Of a stretch of 37,303 bases of DNA, positions 19,109 through 28,840 are shown piece after piece. This stretch comes from Candidatus Acetocimmeria pyornia (GTDB lineage Bacteria > Bacillota > Sulfobacillia > UBA3575), in contig SESX01000005.1 in NCBI GenBank assembly GCA_004367365.1, positions 1 to 37,303 of the forward strand, read 5' to 3'. A model generated the notes under the pieces. That model worked only from the letters and a program-made list of their open reading frames with translations. It searched no databases and was not told where the DNA came from. A program made the translations under genes and the position numbers. Position 1 is the stretch's first letter; each line of letters begins with the position of its first letter.

Positions 19109-19891
19109 GTGATTATCCTTTTTATTGGTGATATTGTTGGTAAACCGGGTCGGCAAATTGTGAAGTCCTGTTTACCCGACCTTCTGGCCAGGGAACGGGT
19201 TGATTTCTGCCTGGCCAACGGCGAGAATGCCGCCGGGGGCATGGGGATCACCAGAGCGGTGGCTGATGAGCTCTTTGCGGCCGGGATCGATATTCTTACC
19301 ATGGGGAACCACGTCTGGGACAAAAAAGAGGTCTACCAGTTCATCGACCACGAAACCCGGATGGTAAGACCGTTGAACTACCCCGATGGGACACCGGGTC
19401 GTGGTTCTGTGCTGGTACAGACTAAGAAGAAGCTCAAGGTAGGCGTGGTGAATGTTTCGGGACGGGTATTCTCCCAGGTCAGCCTCGGTTGTCCTTTCCG
19501 TGCGGCAGCGGTGGAAACAGAGAAACTCAAAAGGGAGACCCCGGTGGTCATCGTTGACTTTCACGCGGAGGCAACTTCGGAAAAAATGGCCATGGGCTGG
19601 CACCTGGATGGGAAGGTAAGTGCTGTCTTGGGTACCCATACCCATGTTCCGACTGCGGACGAGCGGATTCTACCCGGCGGAACGGCCTACATAACCGATG
19701 TTGGGATGACCGGCCCTGTTGATTCAGTGATCGGGGTGAAGAAGGAGCTAATTCTGGAGCGCTTTTTGACCCAGCTTCCGGTGCGCTTCGAAGTGGCCAA
19801 GGGGAAAAGGGTTTTCCAGGCCGTGGTACTTGATGTCGAGGAAAAGAGCGGTAAAGCGAGGTCTATCCGCAGGCTCGAATGTAGGGAGTGA
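19109..19891 (+). CDS. ymdB: TIGR00282 family metallophosphoesterase (YmdB-like)
   Basis: MIILFIGDIVGKPGRQIVKSCLP, NGENAAGGMGIT, GNHVWDKKE, DFHAEATSEK, GTHTHVPTADERILPGGTAYITDVGMTGP. Confidence 0.94.
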   Translation: MIILFIGDIVGKPGRQIVKSCLPDLLARERVDFCLANGENAAGGMGITRAVADELFAAGIDILTMGNHVWDKKEVYQFIDHETRMVRPLNYPDGTPGRGSVLVQTKKKLKVGVVNVSGRVFSQVSLGCPFRAAAVETEKLKRETPVVIVDFHAEATSEKMAMGWHLDGKVSAVLGTHTHVPTADERILPGGTAYITDVGMTGPVDSVIGVKKELILERFLTQLPVRFEVAKGKRVFQAVVLDVEEKSGKARSIRRLECRE

Positions 19892-20156
19892 CCCGGATCC
19901 AACGGGCGGCATCACTACCTCCTTCCGTGTCGTTACCCGTATACATACCCCAATGAAGATGAGTAATGGGGCGAGAATATTGTCAGAAAAATGGAGCTTT
20001 TGCGTCTTGTCAAGAAACGATTTCAGTGGTAACATAGAGGTGCTAACACTATCATAGTAGCCAGGGTGGGTACGGACATGACAGCCACAGTATTAGTAGT
20101 GACGGTGTAGGATCAAGTATAAGGTATTGATACTCACACGAAGGAGGGCATTGCTA

Positions 20157-20417
20157 GTGGAAGTTCTAAAGGTGTCGGCCAAGTCGAGTCCTAACGCAGT
20201 TGCCGGGGCATTAGCTGGAGTCCTGCGGGAGAGAGGTGGGGCCGAGATACAGGCCATCGGAGCTGGAGCTTTGAACCAGGCGGTGAAAGCGGTGGCGATC
20301 GCCCGGGGCTTTGTTGCCCCCAGTGGAATGGACCTTGTGTGCATCCCTGCCTTCACAGATATCCAGATCGACGGAGAGGAAAGAACCGCGATTAAACTCA
20401 TCGTCCAGCCGCGTTAA
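20157..20417 (+). CDS. spoVS: Stage V sporulation protein S
   Basis: MEVLKVSAKSSPNAVAGALAGVLRERGGAEIQAIGAGALNQAVKAVAIARGFVAPSGMDLVCIPAFTDIQIDGEERTAIKLIVQPR; GTG start after AAGGAGG. Confidence 0.96.
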   Translation: MEVLKVSAKSSPNAVAGALAGVLRERGGAEIQAIGAGALNQAVKAVAIARGFVAPSGMDLVCIPAFTDIQIDGEERTAIKLIVQPR

Positions 20418-20461
20418 GAGAACAAGTCTATTTGATCCGTTCCACGCGAGAATGGTCTCTT

Positions 20462-20489
20462 GATCCGTCCTTGTGTGCGGACGGATTTT
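20462..20489 (+). terminator. Rho-independent terminator after spoVS
   Basis: ATCCGTCC-TTGTGTGC-GGACGGAT followed by TTTT. Confidence 0.85.
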
Positions 20490-20536
20490 TATTTGTCTGG
20501 AGCCAAGAGACTGAAAGCAAAGAGAATAGGGGGGAG

Positions 20537-21517
20537 ATGATGCCGGGAAATTTACACCATGAGAGCATTGTGGTGGACATGCATGCCGATACCCTTTTGG
20601 ATGTGTTGAAAGGGAAAAGACGCCTGGCGGACCAGGGTAAAGGCGGGCATGTTGACCTCAGCCGGCTGCGCCGGGGCGGGGTAAGGGTGCAGTTCTTTGC
20701 CTGCTTTATCGAGCCCGAGTACAAGCCGGAAAGGGCCCTGAAGCAAGCACTGCGTTTGCTTGACGCTTTTTACCGGGAGGAAGAAGCCAACCGGTCTGAA
20801 CTGCAGTTGGCCACCAGTGTCGAAGAAATCCAAGGCATCGCGGCAGCCGGGAAGATCGCTGCCATTCTCAGTATTGAGGGAGGGGAGGCCTTGGAGAGAG
20901 ACCTGGGGGTCTTGCGCATCTTCTACCGGCTGGGGGTAAGGTCCCTCTGCTTGACCTGGAACGAGCGTAACTACCTGGCCGACGGTGTTGCCGAGGGGCG
21001 GGCAGGCGGGGGGTTGACCCGGTTTGGGGTTGAGGTGGTCCGAGAACTTAACCGGCTTGGCATGCTGGTAGATGTCTCCCATCTTGGGGAAAGGGGATTC
21101 TGGGATGTCCTCGAGGTTTCCACTTCTCCGGTGATAGCTTCCCATTCCAATGCGAGGGCCCTGTGTGACCATCCTCGTAACCTCACAGACCAGCAGATCC
21201 GCGCTTTAGCTGCCCACGGGGGGGTAGTAGGGATCAATTTTGCCCCTCATTTCCTGGCCGAGGACGGCAATGCATGCCTGGACGCGGTGGTTGCCCATAT
21301 TGAGTACCTGCTTGAACTTGTAGGCCCGGACCACGTCGGGCTTGGGTCTGACTTTGACGGTATTGAAAAGACCCCGCGTGGCCTGGAGGATGTCCGGTTC
21401 CTCCCCGAGTTAACCGAAGCCCTGCTTGCCCGGGGAATCGATGCCGAGACCGTGCAGAAGGTCCTGGGGCGTAACATCCTGCGGGTGATGGACCAGGTTT
21501 TCAGACCTGGCACGTAA
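20537..21517 (+). CDS. Membrane dipeptidase (peptidase M19 family)
   Basis: VVDMHADTLLD, SIEGGEAL, LTWNERNYLADG, DVSHLGERGFWDVLE, SHSNARALCDHPRNLTDQQI, GLGSDFDG. Confidence 0.94.
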   Translation: MMPGNLHHESIVVDMHADTLLDVLKGKRRLADQGKGGHVDLSRLRRGGVRVQFFACFIEPEYKPERALKQALRLLDAFYREEEANRSELQLATSVEEIQGIAAAGKIAAILSIEGGEALERDLGVLRIFYRLGVRSLCLTWNERNYLADGVAEGRAGGGLTRFGVEVVRELNRLGMLVDVSHLGERGFWDVLEVSTSPVIASHSNARALCDHPRNLTDQQIRALAAHGGVVGINFAPHFLAEDGNACLDAVVAHIEYLLELVGPDHVGLGSDFDGIEKTPRGLEDVRFLPELTEALLARGIDAETVQKVLGRNILRVMDQVFRPGT

Positions 21518-21687
21518 CTGAAAGTTCAGGGTATTGAGTCTTTTCCTCTATGAGAGGAGAAAGAAGTGGTGGTAGCTAATTAATGGAATTGTGGCTTTGA
21601 GGAAGAAGGTAACCCGTTGGAATACCCCCTCAGAACCCTAGGTATAATACTACAGGATTTCTTCGATGTTCTGGGGAGGGTGAAAGT

Positions 21688-21969
21688 GTGAGAGGCGATT
21701 CCAATGGTTTTCGGGTCCAGATTGAGACTCTAGAAAGGAAGGTGGCCGGTTTACGACTCAGCCGGAGGGTCTTGATGAACCTGGTAATCACCCAGGAAAG
21801 GGAAAAACAGGTTCGGGTGAGACGCCTCCAGGAGGAAAACAAGCGGCTCAAGGAGGCAAACCGGAGGTACGTCAAAACCTTATGGGCAAAAAACCGGCGC
21901 ATACACTACCTGGAAGAGATGGTCCGAAGTCTTCTTAACCGGGACCAAGAGATCAGCCCGGCCAAGTAA
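21688..21969 (+). CDS. Small basic coiled-coil hypothetical protein
   Basis: 93-aa ORF with heptad-like pattern; SD GGGGAGGGTGAAAGTG; followed by a strong terminator. Confidence 0.65.
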   Translation: MRGDSNGFRVQIETLERKVAGLRLSRRVLMNLVITQEREKQVRVRRLQEENKRLKEANRRYVKTLWAKNRRIHYLEEMVRSLLNRDQEISPAK

Positions 21970-22007
21970 GGGGTTGGCCCTGAAAGCAGAGTAAGATCTT
22001 ATCGTTC

Positions 22008-22042
22008 ATGAGGAGAAGGCCGGAAAGGCCTTCACTCATTTT
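22008..22042 (+). terminator. Terminator after coiled-coil gene
   Basis: ATGAG-GA-GAAGGCC-GGAAA-GGCCTTC-A-CTCAT followed by TTTT. Confidence 0.75.
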
Positions 22043-22283
22043 CTGCGTCAATATCCTTGGTGTCACGTACAAGGCTGTGGGGAAACCACTTATTGGACCA
22101 CCAGCCGCTGATGGGAGTAATCTCATATCCTGTCTCGAAATCGTCGGGTCGGAGTGGTGTCTCGAAACGTCGCGACCTGGGCACGGGTCTTGACCTGGTT
22201 AGCCGGTTCTTGTTGGGTTCTTCCCTGGGCACTCCTTTAGACCTCCTTTCGCTGGTTGCCGGGACTGGCCCGGGTTCTTCCAC
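22032..22283 (-). CDS. Possible small basic protein
   Basis: 83-aa ORF with plausible protein-like C-terminus PDDFETGYEITPISGWWSNKWFPHSLVRDTKDIDAENE; no good SD seen. Confidence 0.3.
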   Translation of the reverse strand: MEEPGPVPATSERRSKGVPREEPNKNRLTRSRPVPRSRRFETPLRPDDFETGYEITPISGWWSNKWFPHSLVRDTKDIDAENE

Positions 22284-22427
22284 GGAAGAATCTGTACGCC
22301 GCAGGCCTGGAGGGTCAGGGAATCAGAAACGGGACTGAAGCAAGGACCATGGCAGCAGGAGCATTAGGGATTAGTGTTTTTTGGGACGAGATACGGCGCA
22401 TACTTTCCAGAGAGAGGTGGACGGTTG

Positions 22428-23009
22428 GTGACAATAGCTATTCCGGTGGGTATCTCCAGCAGACACATCCATCTGACGGCAGAGGCGGTCGAAGTTCTGT
22501 TCGGGCCGGGCCACGAGTTAAGAGTGTACAAACCCTTGAGTCAACCGGGTGAGTTTGCCGCGGTGGAAACTGTAAACCTGGTGGGGCCAAAGGCTACCCT
22601 GAAAAAGGTCAGGGTCCTGGGGCCGGTTCGGAGTCAGACCCAGGTGGAGATCTCCAAGACAGACGGTTATATCCTGGGGATTCGGCCTCCCATTAGAGAA
22701 TCGGGTCACCTCGAAGATACCCCAGGGATTGTCGTACAGGGACCCGCCGGTGAATTGGCCCTCGAGAAAGGAGTCATTGTCGCCCAGAGGCACATTCATG
22801 CCACTCCAGAGGACGCTCAACGCCTGGGGGTCAAGGATTCCGACCTGGTAGCGGTAAAGTGCACCGGAAAAAGGGCCCTCATTTTCGAAAATGTTATCTT
22901 CCGGGTCAAGAGAGACTGGAAGCTGGAGATGCACATGGATACCGATGAAGCCAATGCTGCCAACCTGCGTACTGGCGACTTGGTCGAATTATGGGTACCG
23001 GGAGAGTAA
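22428..23009 (+). CDS. pduL: PduL-type phosphate acyltransferase
   Basis: IPVGISSRHIHLTAEAVEVLFGPGHEL...IVAQRHIHATPEDAQRLGVKDSDLVAVK...LEMHMDTDEANAANL; duplicated PduL domain with SRHIHL/QRHIHA motifs. Confidence 0.93.
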   Translation: MTIAIPVGISSRHIHLTAEAVEVLFGPGHELRVYKPLSQPGEFAAVETVNLVGPKATLKKVRVLGPVRSQTQVEISKTDGYILGIRPPIRESGHLEDTPGIVVQGPAGELALEKGVIVAQRHIHATPEDAQRLGVKDSDLVAVKCTGKRALIFENVIFRVKRDWKLEMHMDTDEANAANLRTGDLVELWVPGE

Positions 23010-23143
23010 CCAACCGGATTTTCTACACTCTTGGGTCCCCTTTATTATTTTCGGCTGGGGGACAGTGGATACGGGGATCTTACAGGAAGGAGATAGAACA
23101 TCTGTCTCGAATGATAAAATAAGCCACGTACGGGGGGTTCCCA

Positions 23144-23659
23144 ATGGAAGCCGAATTAAAGCGTCTGTACTCCGCCCAGAAGGTCTGCGAAATGCTCGGG
23201 ATAACCCCGCATATGCTCCGTATCATCCTCTCGGAGTACCGTTCCTGGTTAACGGGTCCGGAAGTTGAAATAGGACCCCTCCATGTCCCGGCTGAAGATG
23301 TGGCTACGATCCGGAAGATAGTGAAGATGCAGAACGGCGGAAAAAGAAAAGGAGAGATTGTAGCGTCCTTGAAACAGGCCCAAGCAGGTACAGGTCATGG
23401 ATCCAGCGCGGATGCCGCCGGTGGCCAGGCACTTCAGGGGGGTAAGGGACTAGAGCCGGAAGAACTCCTGCGACGTCTGGATGAGCTTAACAAGGCCCTG
23501 GCCCAGAGTGAAAGCCGGCGCCTGGAGGACCGGGATCGCCTTCTTACTGCGCTGATCCGGACCCAACAGGAAATCCAGCAGCTGAGGTATGAGCTGGCCC
23601 TGGCAAGCTCCCGGAAGGACCGCAGGAGGAAAGGTTTTCTGGCCCGGCTCTTCGGGTGA
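23144..23659 (+). CDS. MerR-like HTH protein with C-terminal coiled coil
   Basis: LYSAQKVCEMLGITPHMLRIILSEY HTH region followed by long charged coiled-coil and basic tail. Confidence 0.75.
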   Translation: MEAELKRLYSAQKVCEMLGITPHMLRIILSEYRSWLTGPEVEIGPLHVPAEDVATIRKIVKMQNGGKRKGEIVASLKQAQAGTGHGSSADAAGGQALQGGKGLEPEELLRRLDELNKALAQSESRRLEDRDRLLTALIRTQQEIQQLRYELALASSRKDRRRKGFLARLFG

Positions 23660-23688
23660 TGGATTGGGTGTGCCAATGGGCGAAAAGG

Positions 23689-23721
23689 AAACCGGGGAAC
23701 ACTTGATAGGTCCCCGGTTTT
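23689..23721 (+). terminator. Rho-independent terminator
   Basis: AAACCGGGGA-...-TCCCCGGTTT + T. Confidence 0.8.
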
Positions 23722-23801
23722 GCGTGGCCGTCTACTTCCCACCGTTGGTGCTGCTACCTGTGGATACCTGTGGATACTGGTTTACTTAGAGCTGGTAACA
23801 G

Positions 23802-24320
23802 TTATTGCTGCTCTAGCCCTTTCACGACTACCGTTCCCTGCTCATCAACCTGGTGGCAGTTGATACAGTTCTTATCGTACTCTTCTGTGTAATGCTCTCC
23901 TTCGATGATGTGAGCCCGGTGCAGGATTTTCCGGAAGGGCCTTTCGCTTTCCGCGTCGTGGCAGACAATACACTCGGCTACCGTGTTGGCATTAGTTTCA
24001 GGATGGTCTGCGATTGCCTTGGCCTCTGCATTCAAGGTGTAGTCCTTTTCTTCGTTAATCTTGCGGTGACAGTCACCACAGCCCCCCGGGGCATTGTCCT
24101 TAGTTACCCGTTCAAGTTTTTCCGCAAGCTCGTCGGCACCATCGGCTCCATCTTCATCACCGTCCTGCTGTTCTTCTCCTGCCCCGTCATCTTCATCGGC
24201 CCCATTGCCTTCGTCCGGATCTGCCTGGGGACATCCAGAGAGAACAAGAGCCCCTGCCAGAACCATGATTACAAAGACCACCAGCACCAAGAGCCTGCTT
24301 CTTTGTCCTGCCCATACCAA
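23802..24320 (-). CDS. Tri-heme c-type cytochrome lipoprotein with acidic linker
   Basis: Lipobox LVLSGC, acidic linker (DEGNGADEDDGAGEEQQDGDEDGADGADE), three CXXCH motifs CGDCH, CIVCH, CINCH. TTG start at 24320 preceded by AGGAGGG. Confidence 0.85.
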   Translation of the reverse strand: MVWAGQRSRLLVLVVFVIMVLAGALVLSGCPQADPDEGNGADEDDGAGEEQQDGDEDGADGADELAEKLERVTKDNAPGGCGDCHRKINEEKDYTLNAEAKAIADHPETNANTVAECIVCHDAESERPFRKILHRAHIIEGEHYTEEYDKNCINCHQVDEQGTVVVKGLEQQ

Positions 24321-24467
24321 GTTACAACCCTCCTCGCATTTTGATTTCTGACATAATATTCCCCTCATTGGAAGGCTTTATCCCTTCTTGCGCCGATATT
24401 CCGAAAGGCAGCCAATTTGTCCTGCCTGCTGCCTTTGGCATGGGGTGGGAGGGACAGGGGAAAAGGC

Positions 24468-24947
24468 TTAGGTGAGTAGGAGCTTGGCCCCTGCGGCCAG
24501 AAGGACCAAGCCCACGAACTTGAGCCAGGTGAAGGGTATTTGTTGAAGCCCGAAAAGGCCGAAATGGTCAACCAAGGCAGCCATTCCTACCTGGCCGACG
24601 ATAATGGCCGTGGTGGCTACGGCTGCCCCCAGTTTGGGGATGGTGATCACCACGCCGTAGGTGATGAGGATTCCCAGAAAACCACCGAGATAATAATACC
24701 ACGGGGCCTCACCAGCCCTTAGAAAACTGCCCTTTCCGAGGTTGAAGGCAAAAAGGATCACCGATACGGCTATGGTGGCAGTGAGGTGAACGATCAAGGT
24801 TGTTTCCCACAACCCAACTATTTTCCCCAGGGCGGAATTGATGGACCCCTGGATGGCCATGGATACACCGGACACTGCTGCTACCAGGAGAAAGACAATG
24901 GTTCCGGAAAGTAGATCAACTGTCAATGACACTGGGGGGAAAGACAT
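24468..24947 (-). CDS. DMT family transporter (YdcZ/DUF606-like)
   Basis: Five hydrophobic segments; VSMAIQGSINSALGKIVG, GGFLGILITYGVVITIPKLGAAVATTAIIVGQ. Confidence 0.9.
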   Translation of the reverse strand: MSFPPVSLTVDLLSGTIVFLLVAAVSGVSMAIQGSINSALGKIVGLWETTLIVHLTATIAVSVILFAFNLGKGSFLRAGEAPWYYYLGGFLGILITYGVVITIPKLGAAVATTAIIVGQVGMAALVDHFGLFGLQQIPFTWLKFVGLVLLAAGAKLLLT

Positions 24948-25025
24948 CAGATGACCTCCACTCTCAACGAAGACAGGTGGATATTGGGACCGGGATTACC
25001 AGGGTAGGGACTGGCAGCAACGACA

Positions 25026-25733
25026 TCATTGGGTCTTCATCTCACTCTGGCGAACCTCGGCGAGCTTTTCAAGGATCCGGTCAGCGGTCACATCGGATAG
25101 GTAGTCCTGTTTATCTTTACGGGCCAACGCCACTTCCAGGTTTCGCCTCGCCTGGGAAGTACGCCCCCGGGCGGCGTTCAGGCATCCCATCCAGTAATGG
25201 CTGTCGGGGTTCTTGGGATTGAGTTTGATGGCTTTGGAAAGGAAACGGTAGGCGCGGTCGTATTGCTGCTGGCGGAGATAGAGTTCACCAAGATGGGAGC
25301 AGGCCAGGTCATCTTTGGGGTTGAGGCGGAGGGCATGGTTAAGGGCTTGCTCAGCATCCTTCAAGCGCCCTAAGCGGCTCAAGACGAGCCCTTGGATGGC
25401 ATGGGCCCGGGCTGAGTTTGGAGCCAGGGAGATGGCTTCCTTAACTGTTGCCAGTGCTTGCTGGTAATCCCCCAGGTGCATGTATGCTAGTGCCAGGTTT
25501 TCGGCAACCTCAGGGTTTTGGGCGTCCAATTCTCTCGCCTTCCGGAGCAGGCGTTTGGCCTCGGGAAAATCACCTTCCACTAGAGTGAGATAACCCAAGC
25601 GTCCGTACGGGGAAGGATCCTCCGTGTTGCTGTTGAGGGCGCGGCGGTAAAAGGTGGGAGCCAGGGAGGTATTGACCCTCAAGAACTGGTTGATCCAGCC
25701 CAACCAGTGGTAGAAGATACTTTTCAGGCCCAT
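25026..25733 (-). CDS. TPR repeat protein
   Basis: ATG at 25733 after GGAAGGTGA; consecutive TPR units (NLALAYMHLGDYQQALATVKEAISLAPNSARAHAIQGLVLSRLGRLKDAEQALNHALRLNP...). Confidence 0.9.
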   Translation of the reverse strand: MGLKSIFYHWLGWINQFLRVNTSLAPTFYRRALNSNTEDPSPYGRLGYLTLVEGDFPEAKRLLRKARELDAQNPEVAENLALAYMHLGDYQQALATVKEAISLAPNSARAHAIQGLVLSRLGRLKDAEQALNHALRLNPKDDLACSHLGELYLRQQQYDRAYRFLSKAIKLNPKNPDSHYWMGCLNAARGRTSQARRNLEVALARKDKQDYLSDVTADRILEKLAEVRQSEMKTQ

Positions 25734-25958
25734 ATGGTTCACCTTCCAAGTGGATTCTCTGACTCTAATTAGTGTCACATCGACACGCCTGAAATATGAC
25801 AAGGGAGAGAGGCCTGGACGGGTGCAAATTCTGGCTGGACGATACGAATTTGGCAAGCTCAAGGAGATACAAACGGGAGGAAGCATTGGGGGTTCTGACG
25901 AATGAAACAGGAGAGGTTTGGAGTAAATTGAGCCAACAAAACGTAAAGGTGATACCAT

Positions 25959-27386
25959 GTGAAGTTTGCTTTACAGGTATTTTTTCATAACTTCAATTTC
26001 CTCGTCTATTTCATCTACGGTCTCGTTTTTTTCCTCAGCGGGTTTGCCGCCTGGTTTCAAGCACGCAGGAGGAGCGAACTGGTAATAGCCAGGTATTTGC
26101 CCTTCTTAGCTGGCTTTGGTATCCTTCATGGTCTTGCCGAATGGGGTGTGATCTTTATCCCCATTTATGCCGCTTACGTCGGAAGCCTCACCCTGCTGGC
26201 GATGAAGGTTTTTGAGGTTCTCCTGGTAGGTTCCTCCTTTGCCCTTCTCCTTCATTTTGGGGTAAGTCTTCTTTGTGATTCAACCAACCTGAACCGGCGG
26301 CTCAGTTATGTAGCACCGGTATTGTTTGGGGTTTGGCTGGGTGTGGTCATGATCACCCTGATTGTAAATGGCGGGCAGGTCCTACCGGGCTGGTTCTTAA
26401 GCATGGAAGCATCTGCACGGTATGCCTTCGGTCTGCCCGGGGCCCTGGTCACAGCCTTCGCTTTCTGGCGCCAAATTTCAGAATTCGATGCGCTGAAGCT
26501 ACCAAGGGTCAGGCTCACCGTCGCCATTATGTCCCTGGGCTTTGCCAGTTACGGGGTGGCTGCCGGGGTCTTCGTTCCCGGTGCTCCATTCGTACCAGCT
26601 TCTGTGGTTAACGCCGAAGCATTTTTCCAGGTAGTAGGTATTCCGGTCCAGGTCTTTCGCATGTTTTTCGGCGGCCTGATTACCTGTTGCCTGATTCGAG
26701 TGATGGATGTTTTTGAGCTTGAAGTAAGTAGATGGTTGGAAGAGTCAGCGCGGCAGCAGGCCGTTCTGACAGAGCGGGAGCGGATCAGCCGTGACCTCCA
26801 CGATGGGGTTATCCAGTCTATCTACGGGGCAGGCCTGGTTCTCGAGACTGCCCTGCATACCATGGACAATGACCCCGGTGCGGCGTCAACCTTGGTTTCA
26901 AAGGCCATAGAAAGGTTGAACGGAACCATCCGTCAAATCCGGGAGTATATCCTCCAGCTTGAAGAGAGGGAAAGTATTAGTTTCACCGACGAAATGGCCA
27001 GGATCAGCCGCGAACTAGAGGAAGAGACCGGCATTAAGGTAAATCTTCGCATTAAAGGTGGAAGCGAAAGACAGCCACCGGCGCTACTGCGAGAAGAACT
27101 CTCCTACGTCCTCCGGGAAGCCATCAACAATGCAAAGCAACACGGGCGGGCGAAAAAGGTGGATGTCCTAGTGGTTTACAAGGATAGGAAAATAGAAATG
27201 GTTGTCGCTGACAACGGAACTGGCTTTGACCTGCACCTGGTGAGGAGCAAGGGCCAAGCCCTGCGCGGTCGCGGTCTGGTTAACATGGAACGCAGGTGCC
27301 GGCGCTTGGGTGGGTCATTTCAGATCACCAGTGCACCGGGACAGGGTACAGTGGTCAAAGCTAGTATTCCGTACGGGGGGGTCTGA
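25959..27386 (+). CDS. Membrane sensor histidine kinase (HisKA_3, LiaS/DegS-type)
   Basis: Multiple TM segments; ERERISRDLHDGVIQSIYGAGLVLETAL; HATPase motifs EAINNAKQHGRAKKV, VADNGTGFDL, GRGLVNMERR. Confidence 0.93.
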   Translation: MKFALQVFFHNFNFLVYFIYGLVFFLSGFAAWFQARRRSELVIARYLPFLAGFGILHGLAEWGVIFIPIYAAYVGSLTLLAMKVFEVLLVGSSFALLLHFGVSLLCDSTNLNRRLSYVAPVLFGVWLGVVMITLIVNGGQVLPGWFLSMEASARYAFGLPGALVTAFAFWRQISEFDALKLPRVRLTVAIMSLGFASYGVAAGVFVPGAPFVPASVVNAEAFFQVVGIPVQVFRMFFGGLITCCLIRVMDVFELEVSRWLEESARQQAVLTERERISRDLHDGVIQSIYGAGLVLETALHTMDNDPGAASTLVSKAIERLNGTIRQIREYILQLEERESISFTDEMARISRELEEETGIKVNLRIKGGSERQPPALLREELSYVLREAINNAKQHGRAKKVDVLVVYKDRKIEMVVADNGTGFDLHLVRSKGQALRGRGLVNMERRCRRLGGSFQITSAPGQGTVVKASIPYGGV

Positions 27387-27387
27387 C

Positions 27388-28056
27388 TTGGCTGCACTTG
27401 AGAAGGGGAAAAAAACGAGGGTCATGATTGTCGACGACCACGAGGTGGTCAGGGTTGGGCTAGCTGCACTCCTGGAAAGGGAAGAGGATTTGACGGTAGT
27501 ATCCAACGTGGGGCGCACAGATGAGGTCATGGCTGATTTCAAAAGGCTCCGGCCGGATGTGGTGGTCATGGATATCCGGATGCCCGGGGAGAGCGGTATC
27601 GAGCTTTGCCGGACCATGCTCGACCACGACCCCGATACCAGGGTTATCATGCTCACCGCCTATGCCAATGAAGAAGCAGTAATGGCCTCCATCATGGCTG
27701 GGGCAAAGGGTTACGTGCTTAAAGAGATTGGTAGCCAGGAACTGGTCAAGGCCATCAAGACGGTGGCTGCAGGGGAGTCGCTTTTGGACCCGGCTGTAAC
27801 CGAGCAGGTCTTGAGACAGATCCGGAATTCCAGGGAGGGTCAGATTCTTTCGCATCCAGACCTCAATGATAACGAGCGGAAAATCCTTGAATTGATCGCC
27901 GAGGGGAAAACTAACCGCGAGATAGCTGATGAGGTCTTCTTGAGCGAGAAAACGGTTCGAAACTACGTGAGCAGCATTCTCAATAAACTGAAGCTCAAGA
28001 ACCGCTCGCAGGTGGCCGCTTACGCGGCCCGCGAAAAGCTTTGGAGTTCAAGGTGA
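27388..28056 (+). CDS. NarL/FixJ family response regulator
   Basis: VMIVDDHEVVRVGLAALLE, VVMDIRMPGESGIE, LuxR-type HTH LNDNERKILELIAEGKTNREIADEVFLSEKTVRNYVSSILNKL. Confidence 0.94.
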   Translation: MAALEKGKKTRVMIVDDHEVVRVGLAALLEREEDLTVVSNVGRTDEVMADFKRLRPDVVVMDIRMPGESGIELCRTMLDHDPDTRVIMLTAYANEEAVMASIMAGAKGYVLKEIGSQELVKAIKTVAAGESLLDPAVTEQVLRQIRNSREGQILSHPDLNDNERKILELIAEGKTNREIADEVFLSEKTVRNYVSSILNKLKLKNRSQVAAYAAREKLWSSR

Positions 28057-28093
28057 GATATTGGAGGTCACAAGGGGCCGGGGTGTTTGAACG

Positions 28094-28840
28094 GTGAGGG
28101 TTGCAGTTCTTTCTGATATTCATGGGAATCTGGCTGCTCTACAGGCAGTTCTGGCCGATGTACGGGAGCAGAAAGTAGACGAGCTGGTGGTTCTGGGGGA
28201 CCTTGTTTCCAAGGGCCCCGAGGGCAACGAGGTGGTTGAAGCCATCAGGGGTATCAGCAGGACCCGTACCACCGTGATTATGGGTGGAGGGGAGGAACTA
28301 CTCGCAGCACCCGGACGGGCCGGAGATTGCCTGCCCAATTCGCAGCGCCTTGCCCTGTATATATGGGAGAAGGAGCGCCTGACGGAAGAAAGTATTCAGT
28401 ACCTGACAGCCCTGCCCTATTCACACCGGGTCCTGTTGCCAGGAGATGCCGGAGGCCAGATTGCCTTCTACCACGCCTCACCCTGGAATACCGTTGAGAT
28501 CATTAATCCTGACGCACCGAACCACGTGCTGGAAAAGCTCTTTGTGCGGACGGAGGACCGGATCGTGTGTTACGGTCATATCCACCGTCCTTTTGTCAGG
28601 TTTGTGGGTGGTAGGGTGGTGGTTAATGCAGGAAGTGTGGGCCAGCCCTTCGACGGAGACCCCCGGGCTTGTTATTTCCTTTTGTCCTTTCAAGGCGGGC
28701 GTTGTTCTTTTGAGCTGCGAAAGATACCGTATGATGTGAACGTAACCATAAACATGGCCCGGCGCACAGGGATGCCTGGGGTTGAGGTTTACGCCGAGAT
28801 GATGCGGAACGCGATGTATCCTCTTGCCTCGCAGGACTAG
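28094..28840 (+). CDS. Metallophosphoesterase family protein (YfcE/PrpE-like)
   Basis: MRVAVLSDIHGNLAALQAVL, VVLGDLVSKGPEG, CYGHIHRPF, VVNAGSVGQPFDGD. Confidence 0.92.
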   Translation: MRVAVLSDIHGNLAALQAVLADVREQKVDELVVLGDLVSKGPEGNEVVEAIRGISRTRTTVIMGGGEELLAAPGRAGDCLPNSQRLALYIWEKERLTEESIQYLTALPYSHRVLLPGDAGGQIAFYHASPWNTVEIINPDAPNHVLEKLFVRTEDRIVCYGHIHRPFVRFVGGRVVVNAGSVGQPFDGDPRACYFLLSFQGGRCSFELRKIPYDVNVTINMARRTGMPGVEVYAEMMRNAMYPLASQD

